64,000 nucleotides of DNA. Origin: Norana najaformis (taxonomy: Eukaryota; Annelida; Clitellata; Crassiclitellata; Hormogastridae). Positions 12,901 through 22,969 of the stretch are shown here, one piece after another; the first letter of the stretch is position 1; every line of letters begins with the position of its first letter. The notes under the pieces were generated by a model that did no database searches, was not told the origin of the DNA, and was given only the letters and a program-made list of their open reading frames with translations. The position numbers were made by a program, and so were the translations under genes. The stretch spans positions 126,501-190,500 of the forward strand of contig OZ029915.1 of the NCBI GenBank assembly GCA_964023275.1, given 5' to 3'.

Positions 12901-15309
12901 TGATGCAACGTGTTGTAAAGGTCATCTGGGGTCACCAAAACCACTGCAACGCCAAAGACTAAAACAGCATCATGCAATTCCTTGTCTTAGCTAAAACTCT
13001 TCAATCTTCCTGACCAGCACAAGAAAGCAAGTTGATTTGAAACCTGGCAAGAAACCATGACAGACATTGCCCGATTCCCACACGAGTAACGTCTGTCCTT
13101 TAAAGCCCAACAAATCATTAAGTAAAGCAGAATTTGAAATTATTATAAGAACAGCACAGACTCAGACAGCGACTAGGCAAACAACTCCAAGCAAGCCATG
13201 GGAGTGCTTCTAGTACAATAAATCTCTGAAAAGTTGCTTCAATGAGTGAATGAATGAATGAATGAGTGAATGAATATTAATTGCAAATGTGGCAGCCGAC
13301 GCAGTGCTTATGCTTTTACAGGAGCCTCTCAGTGCAGCAGCTCAAGCTTAATACAGAAAATTATGTACAACAATTTTCAAACCATAATGTAACATAAACC
13401 ATATACACTTGAAAAGGTGATGAAGAAGATGATGGTGATGACAACGACGACGACAATGATGATAACATTAAGTGGGGTCCACTAAGTGGTTATTTACTAG
13501 ATGCCTCTGTCAACAACTGTTGTGGTCAAGGGTGGAAAGGTTTTGTGTCTGTGAAGCACAGACACCATAACAGCAATTCACCTGCTGCAACTGAACCTTT
13601 TATCAAAGATCTTAAACAAAATTGTCACCCTCACTTTTAGACACACATCAATTTGAACCATGGACACTGAGGTCAAAGGTAAACACATTCCCCATCTTCC
13701 ACATAAGAAGATGTTAATGGATGAAAACAACGACAGACGATGCTTACGATTGGTCGAAGCCTTAACTATAATCCAAAGCGAATATCTGTTCAAAGTCTCT
13801 CAACCGAGATGACCAAGTGCACTTGGCCAATCATCAGTTGACAACTGGTCATAATTACTTGAGTTCTTCAACATCTTTTGACAGAAGCTGTTGAAGCGGT
13901 TCATCTTCAGTGGTTACGGCCGTCAGAGACGACGACAGATGGTCAGACGAAATGGACTCCAGAAGGCGAGGACTTCGCTGCTGCTGCAGGTGAGGACTTT
14001 TGTGTGAGACGTCGATCGGAGGCAGAAGCTGACAGGACCTCGTTGCATCGCTGTAGCTGCCATTGCGAGACCCGGTCATCTGGATGCGGCTGTGAAGAAC
14101 GACGGACCCTCGACTGGAGGCCTGGCCTCCATTCACTTCGGCGCCCCCTCGAGGCGACGACGACCGTGAGTTGTTTTTGGCACGACTGTTAGGGCCAAAG
14201 CTTTTGAAAAAGTTAGCAATTGACCGCAGAGTCCCTCCAGACTTCTCTCTCTCCTAAAAGAAGCAGAATTCACCTCAAATTTTAAAAGACTGGAAAACAG
14301 GTTCTGTTAACTTCAGAGTTAGAAATTTACTTAGCAGCAAAAGACAATTCGAAACTCAGCATCCAACTATTACATCAGAATATGAGCCGATATGAAGAAG
14401 GTTTTGTCATCAACCAATGCATTACTAGAAAGGTGTCTTAGAAGTTCTAAGATTAGCTACAAGGCAGACAAAACCAAACAGCAGAGGGCTTAAAACACAA
14501 AAGAAAGTTGACACCTCTAAGCAAACAGATTTCCTTAAAATTCTAAGCTAAGATTAATCTCTTTCAATGTGCTGCTCTATGCAGAGAACATAAAACAGGA
14601 AATAATAAGAGAATATTTTTGGTGGCAGTTGAGACCAGACCTCTGCATCTCAGCTGACGATGATGTAGGTAATTCACAGAAACGATGACAGTATCATCAC
14701 AAGCAATGCTGATTATTCATCTTGATGAATATAATGATTAGCAAACTGACAAGACGATGATGATATAGACAGTGATGCTGCTGCTGCTGCTGATGATGAT
14801 GATGACTATGACAACAGCAGTGACATTACGCTGATGATTGTTATAGTGAAAATGTGCTTGGAAATTTCTATTGCATCTTTTCAAATTCTACGAAGGGAAT
14901 GTGTAGGATTAAAGTTGTAAAACAGCTGAGACAGAATTAATATCCTCCTAATTGAATTTACATTTTTCTCGAGAGACGGAAGTCTCTCGGGCGTTGGCGA
15001 CGGTTGCCAGCGGCTGTTGGATCGGTTCCTGAGGCGGACCTGGCGATTGGCATCGATACCTGAAACAGACGCCCCTCCGCCGGCCCCTGAGATCGACGGC
15101 CCCGCTGCCACCGTGGGTCTTGAGTGCTCCGAATATCGGTCGTTGGCATAGAAGTTTCCGCATCGGGGGCAGATCGTTCTCGGTCTAGTCCCGGGGGCCT
15201 GCGTTGTGCTCAGGTCGCATATTCTGCAGGTAAGGGTAATGGACGTTGCCACCATCCCACTCGCACTATCCCTGCCGTTGCCTACTTGTGGAACGGCCAA
15301 CTTATCCAT
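1..15309 (-). CDS. HECTD2: HECTD2-like HECT-domain E3 ubiquitin ligase (3' end off window)
   Basis: Exons in transcript order: 15309-14962, 14253-13859, 12593-12491, 11153-11064, 10592-10531, 9990-9945, 6918-6809, 6356-6208, 5380-5257, 5102-5006, 4684-4577, 3923-3791, 3126-3038, 2669-2508, 1895-1821, 680-593, 92-1. All have AG/GT borders, and the phases close to exactly 757 codons. The protein matches human HECTD2 as I recall it: a helical middle region ([30 protein letters not shown]) and then a HECT domain from about residue 530 ([45 protein letters not shown]). The catalytic cysteine lies in exons beyond base 1. The start is the first ATG, directly after an in-frame TAG. An N-terminal CxxC pair (28/31 and 47/50) precedes a Ser/Arg-rich linker. 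HECT ligases accept ubiquitin on the C-lobe cysteine and pass it to substrate. Untranslated exons are not defined. Confidence 0.93.
700..860. repeat. CAT/GAT microsatellite cluster
   Basis: (CAT)n at 700-733 and GAT/AATA-rich tracts at 785-862. On the minus strand the CAT tract is a (GAT)n run just upstream of the acceptor of the exon starting at 680. Confidence 0.85.
876..1003 (+). mobile_element. CR1-like LINE 3' end, 5'-truncated
   Basis: This segment reads ...ttgaccctt...gattttgactgagcgcctgtgaataagctgg...gcgctgtagaaat and ends in a gattacgatt tail. The same 3' end follows the reverse-transcriptase remnant at 35800-36872 and recurs at 23640-23818, 58627-58785, 22970-23110 (minus) and 63290-63432 (minus). 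It is therefore the 3' terminus of that LINE family. It lies in a HECTD2 intron on the strand opposite the gene. Confidence 0.8.
2195..2360 (-). mobile_element. tRNA-derived SINE copy
   Basis: On the minus strand the copy reads tRNA-like head, cggcttgtaacgcagag, a B-box-like ggtttgagcc, then a body with accttgagcaagtccttcac. The same order of blocks occurs at 11240-11402, 28138-28322, 33672-33845 (plus) and 42085-42240. It lies in a HECTD2 intron, in sense orientation. Confidence 0.75.
3248..3310. repeat. CATAACGTAA-type short tandem repeat
   Basis: Imperfect units of aacataacgt repeat about six times in the HECTD2 intron 3127-3790. A separate GTAA/GCAA tract follows at 3583-3660 in the same intron. 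Confidence 0.8.
3979..4228. repeat. 31-bp minisatellite, about 8 copies, in a HECTD2 intron
   Basis: The unit gccaatcagtcaaaagccaa plus ttaaacagaca repeats with period 31 from about 3981. Copies differ at only one or two bases, and divergent half-units follow to about 4255. It lies in the intron between HECTD2 exons 4684-4577 and 3923-3791. There are no unique spacers, so this is not a CRISPR. Confidence 0.9.
4517..4567. repeat. GGGT-type microsatellite next to a HECTD2 donor
   Basis: A run of gggt/ggtgag units begins about 10 nt inside the intron that follows the exon ending at 4577. On the transcribed strand it reads as (CCCA)n after the donor gtcagtctta. Confidence 0.85.
4890..5005. repeat. 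20-bp tandem repeat abutting a HECTD2 splice donor
   Basis: About five copies of a 20-mer, cggctgtgtctgcttgtgta, run up to the splice donor of the exon ending at 5006. The donor sequence itself (gtaagcagacagccg on the minus strand) looks like the first, partial unit. The intron therefore appears to have grown by duplicating its own 5' edge. Confidence 0.85.
6577..6655. repeat. (CATC)n microsatellite
   Basis: CATC units, interrupted by a CCCA stretch, in the HECTD2 intron between 6356 and 6809. A separate (GACA)n tract lies at 6958-6992 in the next intron. Confidence 0.9.
7098..7222 (+). repeat. left terminal inverted repeat of the transposon
   Basis: Starts tggccaaca and continues through ttgttgcc, tagacctgttcttggggtaa, ctgattcagaaaatg and caggtctagtttctcagata. 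Each block has a diverged inverted partner in the same order at 9601-9715. Confidence 0.8.
7536..7543 (+). promoter_or_regulatory. TATA box of the transposon ORF
   Basis: tatataaa lies inside the element, 157 bp before the ORF start. A possible 5'UTR acceptor (ttttttag) lies near 7658. This implies the element carries its own promoter. Confidence 0.5.
7700..9310 (+). CDS. cysteine-rich transposon ORF, putative transposase, frameshifted near the C-terminus
   Basis: 536 codons without introns. Paired cysteines at residues 16/19, 60/63 and 96/99 form a likely N-terminal zinc-binding region. An acidic Ser-rich linker (about 143-175) follows. The C-terminal half holds FIDRSK (D264), [12 protein letters not shown] (D318), CFLC (337/340), LPPLHIKLG (H386), [13 protein letters not shown] and [11 protein letters not shown] (E512-E516). 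It resembles a large set of uncharacterised invertebrate proteins I recall, which end with a RYQGRW...MMADYCW motif. Here that motif is present but one frame away (about 9278-9340), ending at TGA 9402, so a 1-nt change near 9275 has broken the reading frame. The inverted repeats make a transposase the best guess. A D-D-E triad is inferred only. Confidence 0.75.
   Translation: MATSRRSCINHPDIFCYICGEYTLKANRKPISEFVKGAYVGYFGVKLGDQDEQWAPHTVCKTCIEQLRHWTTGKRSCLKFGVPMVWREQINHFDDCYFCMVNIIGINRNNRHKLSYPDIPSARRPVPHSDIVPVPPFRELPQLSDDDTCMSNIGQDDESEESGGSDSDFQSTSHSERFDQKELSDLIRDLNLSKESSELLTSRLKEKNALQPGTKITIYRNREKDLLPFFTEDNNLVFCNDISNLLKKIGLSDYSPDEWRLFIDRSKRSLKCVLLNNGNKFGSIPIGHSTRMKEEYNAISLVLEKIKYKEHQWVICVDLKMVNFLLGQQSGYTKYPCFLCLWDSRAKHEHWTRKDWPSRKDMVVGAQNVIKESLVARDRIILPPLHIKLGLMKQFVRALNKEGSCFEYIVHKLPGITMEKLKAGIFDGPQIRQLTNDPLFIPSMNEIESCAWSSFVLVTKNFLGNKKADNYAQLVEDMLLHFNKLGCNMSIKVHYLHSHLDRFPENLGDFSEEQGERFHQDIKTMEIDIKEDGMHT
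9515..9520 (+). terminator. poly(A) signal of the transposon ORF
   Basis: AATAAA about 115 bp after the shifted-frame stop and inside the right inverted repeat boundary, as expected for the element's own transcript. Confidence 0.6.
9600..9716 (-). repeat. right terminal inverted repeat of the transposon
   Basis: Read on the minus strand it gives atggccaaca, ttgttgcct, tagaactgtttctgggta, ctgattccagaaaagg and gcaggtctagttttcgagat. This matches the left end block by block with small gaps. Confidence 0.8.
9882..9940. repeat. (CTGT)n microsatellite beside a HECTD2 donor
   Basis: About 14 tetranucleotide units. On the transcribed strand the donor at 9944 reads gtaagag and passes directly into (ACAG)n. 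Confidence 0.95.
10370..10470. repeat. GA/GACA-rich microsatellite
   Basis: Mixed gaga and gaca units in the HECTD2 intron 9991-10530. An AGG/AGAAGG purine tract at 10636-10750 occupies the next intron and generates long but meaningless ORFs. Confidence 0.9.
11240..11402 (-). mobile_element. tRNA-derived SINE copy
   Basis: The minus strand gives cttgtaactggagagga, gtttcaagcc, cttgagtaaatccttcactc and a tail with aaataaatgcaga. This is the same architecture as the SINE at 28138-28322. It lies in a HECTD2 intron. Confidence 0.75.
11640..11770. repeat. CTGT/CCGTCCAT compound microsatellite
   Basis: Tetranucleotide units of ctgt, ccgt and ccat in the HECTD2 intron 11154-12490, with a short (GACT)n at 11801-11820. 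It gives long spurious ORFs on both strands. Confidence 0.9.
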
Positions 15310-16807
15310 CTAAGCGTTCATCTGTCTCCAGCAGAAGACTAATATAAGAGGAGAATTCCCGAAATAAGCCATCTCCGCTGGATATGTGCTCACATTAAAT
15401 TATTCGTAAATCGATAAATGAAAAATGTATCACCCTAATAATTAATCCTATCAACGACCAACTAAAGGGACGCCGTCGTTATGACGCTCCGAGCGATAGT
15501 CTGCTTACCAGCCGTACTCCGGCACACATTTTTCTAACGCCACAATATCTTGCCGAAATCATTAAGAAAGCAAAAACATTTCTGATGGTAATGTAAAACT
15601 ATGTGTCTTTTAAATTGTCTAATTGTTCTTTGCTTACAGATTTAAATGGAAGCTGGGTGAAATTTTTGTATCTTATTTTTCAATAATGCTGTCATCATTT
15701 TGTAATTGTAATCTTAATCACCATAATTGATTGAATCTTTCTGATGCTGTCAATTTGTAGGACAACATCACAGGCAGTTATGATGTTCTGATAAATATGC
15801 TGTTTTTCTAATTTCTTTTTTTGTGTTACAAAAGATTGATAAGAATAATTCGTCAAATTATAAGGCAATTAAGCAGTCTAATTACACCGTAGTGACATCT
15901 TGTCCATTGTTTACCATGCTGACAATCTTTGATCCTGACACGAGTTTCATTTCTTAGTTATTTTAAATCCAGAGTTTTAAATTATTGGGTTATCTGAGAA
16001 ATTTCATGCAGTTTTTAGTCCAGTTCTCTTCACTTATGTTTTTTTATTAGTAAATTACATGAAATATCTCAAATACTGGTAGCTTTGTCTTTACAAGGCG
16101 CGTGATAACAGACGGTATTCTATACTTTCATGCATTTTATATCGTTGCTGGAACTCGTTTTATTTAGACTAGTGAATTAGTGCTCGGTTTGTTCCCCTTG
16201 TGGAGTAAAGCACTTTACGCTGATGTCGCCGTACCAGGAATCGGAAACAGTTAGTCCGACCACTGGTTGGTGGTTTACGTTAGAGCCGGTTGTTTGCTTT
16301 TCTTTCAGGTTTGCAATCGACTGCCATACAGTTTAATTCTTTTAGAGAAGACTGGAAATCTCCATTCTCTCTCCCTGGTCTCTTGGCCGCCGGACTTGGT
16401 TCTTGGCATTGCATCACTGACTTGTTACGCAGCGCTCATGAATAAGCTGGTGCCCTTTTAAGTAGCGCTTTAGAAGTTTCGAGGTTATGCTTAAATCAAA
16501 ATTATCTGATTATCTGATTATTTAGCAGTTCCAGTCCAATCCAGTGCACTTTCTGGCCAGGTTTTGATATTTTCCAACTTTATGCTCAAGGGCTTTCTCA
16601 GGCATGGTCAACTATATGCAGAGAAGCATGTTCACTTTTGGATGCTTGTGACTTGGTTTAAATTTATCAACTAGAACTACTTTAGTGCTACGGAACTAGG
16701 CGTCAAGACGCACACATCCATTGCATATTTGGAAGTCATTGTAATATGGATGAATTTTAGATCTGTTTGTCTGTGTGATGTTCCTCTGACCTGACGAGGC
16801 TTTGAAA
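15310..16807. other. divergent intergenic interval between HECTD2 and CCDC18
   Basis: The two start codons face away from each other across 1.5 kb, so both promoters and any 5' untranslated exons must lie here or be spliced in. I see no ORF of merit. Around 16330-16490 there is a very decayed copy of the LINE 3' end (catgaataagctggtgccc, gtagcgctttagaag). Confidence 0.6.
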
Positions 16808-19800
16808 ATGAACGAGCAGCCATCATTGAGCAGCAGTCGTTCTAGCCATCTGGAGGGACAGCAGCCGCAGCAGAAGCCATGCACTGGAAGAACTACTGCG
16901 TCTGGGGGCCTCGAACGTGACAACTCGAACTTGCGTCAGAAACTGCATGAACTGCGTGAAGAAAAGTCACGCCTTATTTCAGAGAATCACAGCCTGGTGA
17001 GCGAAGTTGAAGAAGTGAGATTTGAACTTCACCGCACAGTTGGTCAGCTGAAGCTGATGCAAGAGGCAGCTGAAAAGTACAGGATCAGAGCAGAGGAGCT
17101 GAACAGAGCTCTTGTAGAAGCAAAGACTTCAGATGAACTGAGGGAGAGTGAAAGAAGAGATTGGGAGAACAGATACAAGAACTGCAGTCTCCAGCTGACA
17201 GAATCCAATTCTCTGATTCACCATCAGACGGAGACCCTGTTATCTCTAAAACAGGAACTCAGTGACTTATTGGATTCAAAGAAAGGTGCCGAAGGTTGGA
17301 CTCTTGTACAGTTGGAAGACTTGTTTTAGTTTATTAAAGCGTTTAATTAGCCATTAATTGTTTTATTTGTTTTCTTTTGTATTTCCTATTAATTTTCTAT
17401 TAATCAGACTGCTTGTGGTCTGATCCTGTTGTACCATTGCTGCACTCAAATGCATTCATGTTTTATTTGGAATATCATCCTTGGTCCCTGGAAATTGCTT
17501 TGAATGAATTCTGTGAACTTAATGCATTTTTGGCTTCCAATTCTGTCTGTCATTAGATTCAACTAAAATGGTTTCTCATCCAAAGGGCCATAAAGCGGTT
17601 GACTGACTAAAGTAGATATGCAAAACAGTATGCTGTTGTTTGCTGTTCATATAGCGTACAACATTTCAGTGTAGTGAACTGTTTTGAATTTCAGTCTAAT
17701 GTTGAATGATTATTTTTTATGTGCAGCCAACCGTGACACGGCTTTGGCTGCTGCGGAACAGATGCGCCAGTCATTCGTTGACTTCCAGAATCGACTTCAG
17801 TCGCGACTCAGTTCTACGGAGGATCAGCTGAGCAGTTCGTACGATGAACGAGAAAAACTGTTGGCCGATCTCGTGAAGCGATGTCTGGAGATTGAAAACC
17901 TACAGAAGCTTCAGGAGCAGCTGAGGACAGAGATCGCAACGGAGCGGAGTTTGCGTCAGTTGGCGGAGACACAGAACTCGGAGCTGCTCATTCAGCTCCG
18001 AGACTACACTCCACAGGTTGAGAAGATTGAGGCAGACATGAAATCCTATGAGCTGCTCAAGAACGAGAACCAAGACCTCAAAGTCGCTTTGGAAGAGAAA
18101 AGCCAGAAAATGAAATCATATGAAGCAGAGCTCAGAGAGAATCGGATGCAGTTGGCCGACTTGGAGTTGCTGGCGCAGAAGTTGCAGAGGAATATTCTTA
18201 CAAGTTTAAAGTCATCTGAGATAAGCGAAGCAGTCGGGGTGCAGTCCGTTGTTTTAGCTGAGGATGCAGAGGCTGATGGTAGGCAGCTGGAAAATGCAGC
18301 TGTCTTAGAAGAACTGAGGTCAAAGCTTGTTCTGGCTGAAAAGGAATTGCAAGAGCTGCGGCAGAAGAATGCAAGTGGTAATAACAACGGTGGCAGTCAG
18401 GCGTTAAATGGTGCATGCAGTGAAATGCAAGAGATGGGAGGAGTTTTCCAGTTAGAAAGTAGGATGAGCATAGATAATTGGGAAGCATCGGTGCAGAAGC
18501 TGGAAGAGGAACGACAGCAACAGGTGGCGCTGATTGCCTCCCTCGAAAGGAAGATTGCCGACCTGGAAGTGGTCAAGGTCTCGCTTGATGCGCAGTTGAC
18601 ACAGCGGAATTCTCAGATAGACGAGATTCAGCGGGAAATGCATGAGCAGTCCGTGAAGGCAACCATGACGGAAAGAGCCCTTCGCAGGACTACGCTGCAG
18701 ACTGCGGCTCTTGAAAGGCAGTTGGATGAGAAGTCGGCACAAGTGGCAACCCTTGTTTCCCAAGTAGATGACCTGGAAGAAAGCTTGAGAATGAAATCGG
18801 ATGAGCTGAAGAAACTGGAAAAACAGATGGAGCAGAGAGTTGAAGAAGATGTCAGAAACTGTGAAGTCACAAAGCAGATGAGTGAGAAACGATGCAGGGA
18901 GTTAAAGGGGCAGCTGGAGACAGCAGAGAGCAAGCACCGTGCAACAATGCACCAGCTGGATCAGGTGGAAAGGCGTTCCATGTCTCTTCAGCAGACATTG
19001 AATGAGATGAACATTGTCATGAATACCTTGAGGCAGGAAGTCCAGCAGTCGGCCAGGCTGCTTCATGAGCAGAAGGAACAGTCAGACAAAAAGATCCAGC
19101 ACCTGGATTCTGTTGTTCAACAGTCGAAGGAAGCGCTTAAGGCGGCCACAGCAAAACTGCAGAATGCCGAAGAACAACACGGCATCGAATTCAGTAACGT
19201 TGCAAAGCGAGTGTCACATTTGGAGGAGGAGATCCGGAAGATGACAGAGGCTGTGGAAGAGAAGAACGATTGTCTGGAAATGATGGAAAAGGAGCTGAAG
19301 GAGAAGCAGGCCATGCTTCTGGAAAGCTCTGCAAGAATTGAAGATCTTGAAGGTCTTCAGAATAGACTGAGGCGGGAGAAAGAGGAGAGAGAGCAAACTC
19401 TCTGTCAAGAAACATTGGGCCTGAAAGTGCTGTTGGAGAGTATGGAGAAGAAGCTGAACACGGCCACAATGGACATTGAACGCCGGGAACAGCAGGTCAA
19501 TGATCTGGCTAAGACGATTCGAGACCTGCAGCTGGAAAAGAAGAAGGTCATTGATGAGCTGGGCAACGAACTGAAAGATACTCTGAAGCAACTAAAACAC
19601 GAGAAGAGAGAAAACGAAAGACAGTCTGCAGAATTAGTTTCTCTTCAAAGGGAAGGTAAGCACCTGGCTGAGTTGCTGAAAGAAAAGGAGGAGTCGACAA
19701 AGGGCCTGCAGCTGCAGCTGAGTAACCGTGATGCTGAACTGCAGGAGAAATCACAGGCCATGAAGGACCTGTTTGCAGAACATGAGAAGCTGAAGCTGGA

Positions 19801-21850
19801 AGATGAGGCTAAGGATAGAAGACTGACCGAGATGGACAGCAGACTGAGAGGCAGGGAAGCAGAATTCGAGCAGTGCAGAGATCAGCTGGAGTCGCTTCGG
19901 CAGGAAATGCGAAGATGTCGGGACGAACTGTGCAGCCGGCAGAACGCGGTGGACGAACTGAACCAAGAGCTGGAACAGCGTCAGTGGGATCTTCAACAGA
20001 AGGCAGCACAGGTCACTCAGCTTGACATGGCCATGAAGGAGCACATGGCCGAGTCCGAGCAGCGTGTTGTGCGCCTGGAGGCTGCTCTGAAGAAGTCCCA
20101 ACTGGAGATGAATCAGCAGGGAAGACAGTCCAATGACCTGACTCAGCAGACGAAGACTCTGATGGCTGCACTGAGGCAGAAGTCACAGCTGGTCCATGAG
20201 TTGGAGCAGGTGATAAGGCAGCTGAAGGCAGAACTAGATGCAGAGAGGGATAGAGCTCATTCTCAGAGCACAGTGATCGAAGCCATGGGTCTCGAGAGAC
20301 AGGGACTAGAGCTGACCAATCGGAGATTGCAGGAAGAACTGACAAAGGCGTCGGATCAACTGCAGACTCTACAGGAGCGACTGGACAACAGCGAACAGAG
20401 GCTCGTTGCTACGGAAGCAGAATTTGACAGAACAACCAAAGCCTTAGCAGATGCCCGTAATTCCCTTCAGTCGCAGAAAATGGAAATGCAGAAACTGCTG
20501 GAGGCGTTGGCCAAGGCAGATGAAGATCAGACTGGACTCAGTGAGCATCTTAAGCGTTCTGAAAAAGAGTACCAACTGCTGAATGACCAGCTCACCAGTG
20601 AACTGGCTCAGTTAAGGAATACGCATGTGGCTGCACAGTCTGGTCTGGAGGAGGAGTTGGCCAGCCAGCAGCAGAAGCTGAAGGCTACTGAGGAACACCA
20701 ACAGCAGTTGATGCTGGAACTGAAAAGAACGAGTCAGCAAGTGAGCAGCCTTCAGATGGAGCTGGATGCAACGCGAATGATCGCGAGTGCCACCAAAGAG
20801 ACGTCGCTGATCAAGGACGCTGAGATCGCTCGACTGAAAGCAAGAATCAGCAGCATGAGCCGGAGTCAGCTGACTGCTGCCAGGGAAACGGGAAGCGTCA
20901 CTGAACCTAGTAATGTGACAAATGGAAGTTTAGGTCAGGAGCAGATGGAGATGGGCAGTTTGGATTTTCTCTTGTCCAGTGAAAGAGTTCAAGGGCAGTG
21001 TCCACTGGATGGGCTTGGAAATCAGTTGGACACTCTACTTAAGAATGACCTTGCAATGGCTGCTAAAGATTTGTCATTCAGCAGCGCTGCTGCAACTGGG
21101 AACAGCACGCAAGTCGGAACTGGAAAATTTTCAGCTGCATCTTCGAGTAAACCAGTGCATTCTTCCACCTGGGAAAACAGTGTAATATCTTCCGCTGAAC
21201 ATGAACTGTTCAAGGTAAGAAGTATGTCGGAAGATGTGGCTCCTCGCTCCAGTGCAATGCCTTGCCTGGAGTCATACTTTGCCATCGATGATGACAACCC
21301 TGACTCCTTGCAAGCAATGTGGAACGAACTTCAAATAGGACAGGTGAATGCGCCACTTGTGGGCCTACCTCACTCCTGCACTGACTCCAACAGAAGGCAT
21401 CTTCAAGACAGAAGCTGTTCAAACACATCAAATGGCGGCGCCACTACGTCGACTGGCACCTGTGACCCCAGACGAAGTGGCACGGCAGCAGCAGCAGCAA
21501 CAACTCAGCGAAGTGATCCACTTCGGTTGGGAGGCATCGTCGAAGAAAAACTTCGCATTCAGAATCGCATCAAGGCCTTGATTGGATATAAGGAACCAGC
21601 GAGAAAAACGAGCTCCAAGTCTTCTGTGAGTTCAGACTCTACTGTAAAGTCTTCGATCAGTAGTAGTAGTACGTGTAGAGTCAGTTGTCGACAACCGAAG
21701 TTGCGTCGCGCGGGTGCCAACTCGCGTGGAGACCGTGTGGAGACAGCAGTTTCCCATTTTGGCAAATCTCTTAATTCTGTGGAATGTAGAATCCAAAACG
21801 AAAGGCAGATGGAAATGTCAGAAGATACAGACTGCTCTCTGTCAACGTAG
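16808..21850 (+). CDS. CCDC18: CCDC18-like long coiled-coil protein
   Basis: Two coding exons, 16808-17285 and 17727-21850, joined in phase (AAAG|gtgcc ... gtgcag|CCAAC), give 1533 residues. Human CCDC18 is about 1450. Residues about 41-75 (LRQKLHELREEKSRLISENH, then a FELHRTVGQLK-type run) align with the human CCDC18 segment holding NHSL and FEL, as I recall it. The next block, RDTALAAAEQMRQSF, also fits. From about 40 to 1080 it is almost continuous heptad-rich coiled coil. The last 400 residues are Ser/Thr-rich, with EEKLRIQNRIKALIGYKEP near 1435-1455. The first ATG follows an in-frame TGA at about 16785. Vertebrate CCDC18 is reported at centrosomes/centriolar satellites; this role is inferred here. 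It could be another long coiled-coil protein, but the N-terminal match favours CCDC18. Confidence 0.85.
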
Positions 21851-22379
21851 CATAGGGCGTCTAGTGCAACCACGCAGTGAAACCATCGTTGTCTTGTTAA
21901 TAATATTTTAAAATGTAGTTTCTGCCCTTCTACCTCGTTAATGCTGTGACTTTGCTTTGGTTGTTCTTTACATTTTACATCTTGTGTCCACCTCTTTCGG
22001 CAAAAGATTTTAATAATGCATGGCGCATTATACGTGTACCTGGACTTCTTTGAAGCTCGGAGTTGTTTGCCCGGCCTTGTGTTTAATGCCCATCAGTGCT
22101 TTCCCAAACCGGTTCACGTTGGGCCGATCATTGTAAATGCAGGCATGAATGGTTGAGCTGTCAAAAACTCCTCAGAAGGCGGCTCCCCCACGCACTCAAA
22201 CAGACCCGCCGGTTCATGAGGACCTGAGAACTGATCGACTGATCTGTATAAGACCTGGGTAGTGGAGCAGCAATACATCCTTTCCAAGCTGCTTTAATTA
22301 CTGACCGAGACAATTTCTCGTTCGGAGAACAGCGTCGTCGAGTGCTGTAGAATGCTACTCTGATACTCGCTTTCACCAC

Positions 22380-22393
22380 GTTGCCATAGCAAC
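22380..22393. promoter_or_regulatory. RFX-type X-box
   Basis: gttgccatagcaac is an exact fit to the published X-box consensus GTNRCC-N(0-3)-RGYAAC with a 2-nt spacer, and is a near-perfect inverted repeat. It lies 530 bp after the CCDC18 stop and 2.4 kb before the WDR17 ATG, in CpG-containing sequence. Function is inferred. Confidence 0.55.
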
Positions 22394-22619
22394 TGCACGA
22401 CGCACATATGTTGATAACTAACAAAACACCTGCGCACAATAAAGTTGGGTGATGGGGCCAAAAAACCGCAACGCGCCTTGGAGAACAGATGAATTATATC
22501 GATCAAGAATGTTAACAACTCGCGCTCTGATATTATAAGTCTAAAGACGTAGGCCTATTATAAAAGCTTGGTAGGCGCTAAGAAAAACTATAGCCAAGCT
22601 TCATTCAGCTGAAGAACCC

Positions 22620-22965
22620 GTTTGGGCCTTCCGCTGTCTATGCTATAGCATACGGATAGAGTACAAAATGCTATCGCTTACCTACAAAGCACTTCAAACC
22701 TCCCAAACCTCCTTTCTAATCCAACCACTCCGTTCAACCAGCTCCTCTTCTGCCCTAAGACTTCTGCGCCCCTTGGTCACCTCGTCCTCAATTTGGAAAT
22801 TGCTCCATTGACATAACTGCCTGTCTAATCTGAATACGAACTCACCGAGGCTTCGCCCCTTGCAATTTCGGCGCATATCTTTACTAAACTTGATAGCACT
22901 TCCACAAATCCTACCCTATTCTTTTTCTTCCCTTTATCTCTCTCTCTCTCTCCATTTCTAAACAC
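22620..22965 (+). mobile_element. CR1-like LINE fragment, C-terminal ORF2 (left part of an interrupted copy)
   Basis: In frame it reads as the family's C-terminal block: a MLSLTYKALQ motif, then LIQPLRSTSSSSALRLLRP, then IWKLLH, broken by stops. It stops abruptly at about 22965 where a minus-strand copy begins, and its 3' end appears to resume at about 23640. Confidence 0.7.
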
Positions 22966-22969
22966 CGTC

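Noticed and set aside
21206-21226. Donor-like ttcaag|gtaagaag inside the CCDC18 second exon
   Set aside because: The frame continues as protein-like sequence to 21850 and no matching acceptor is needed. Left as coding.
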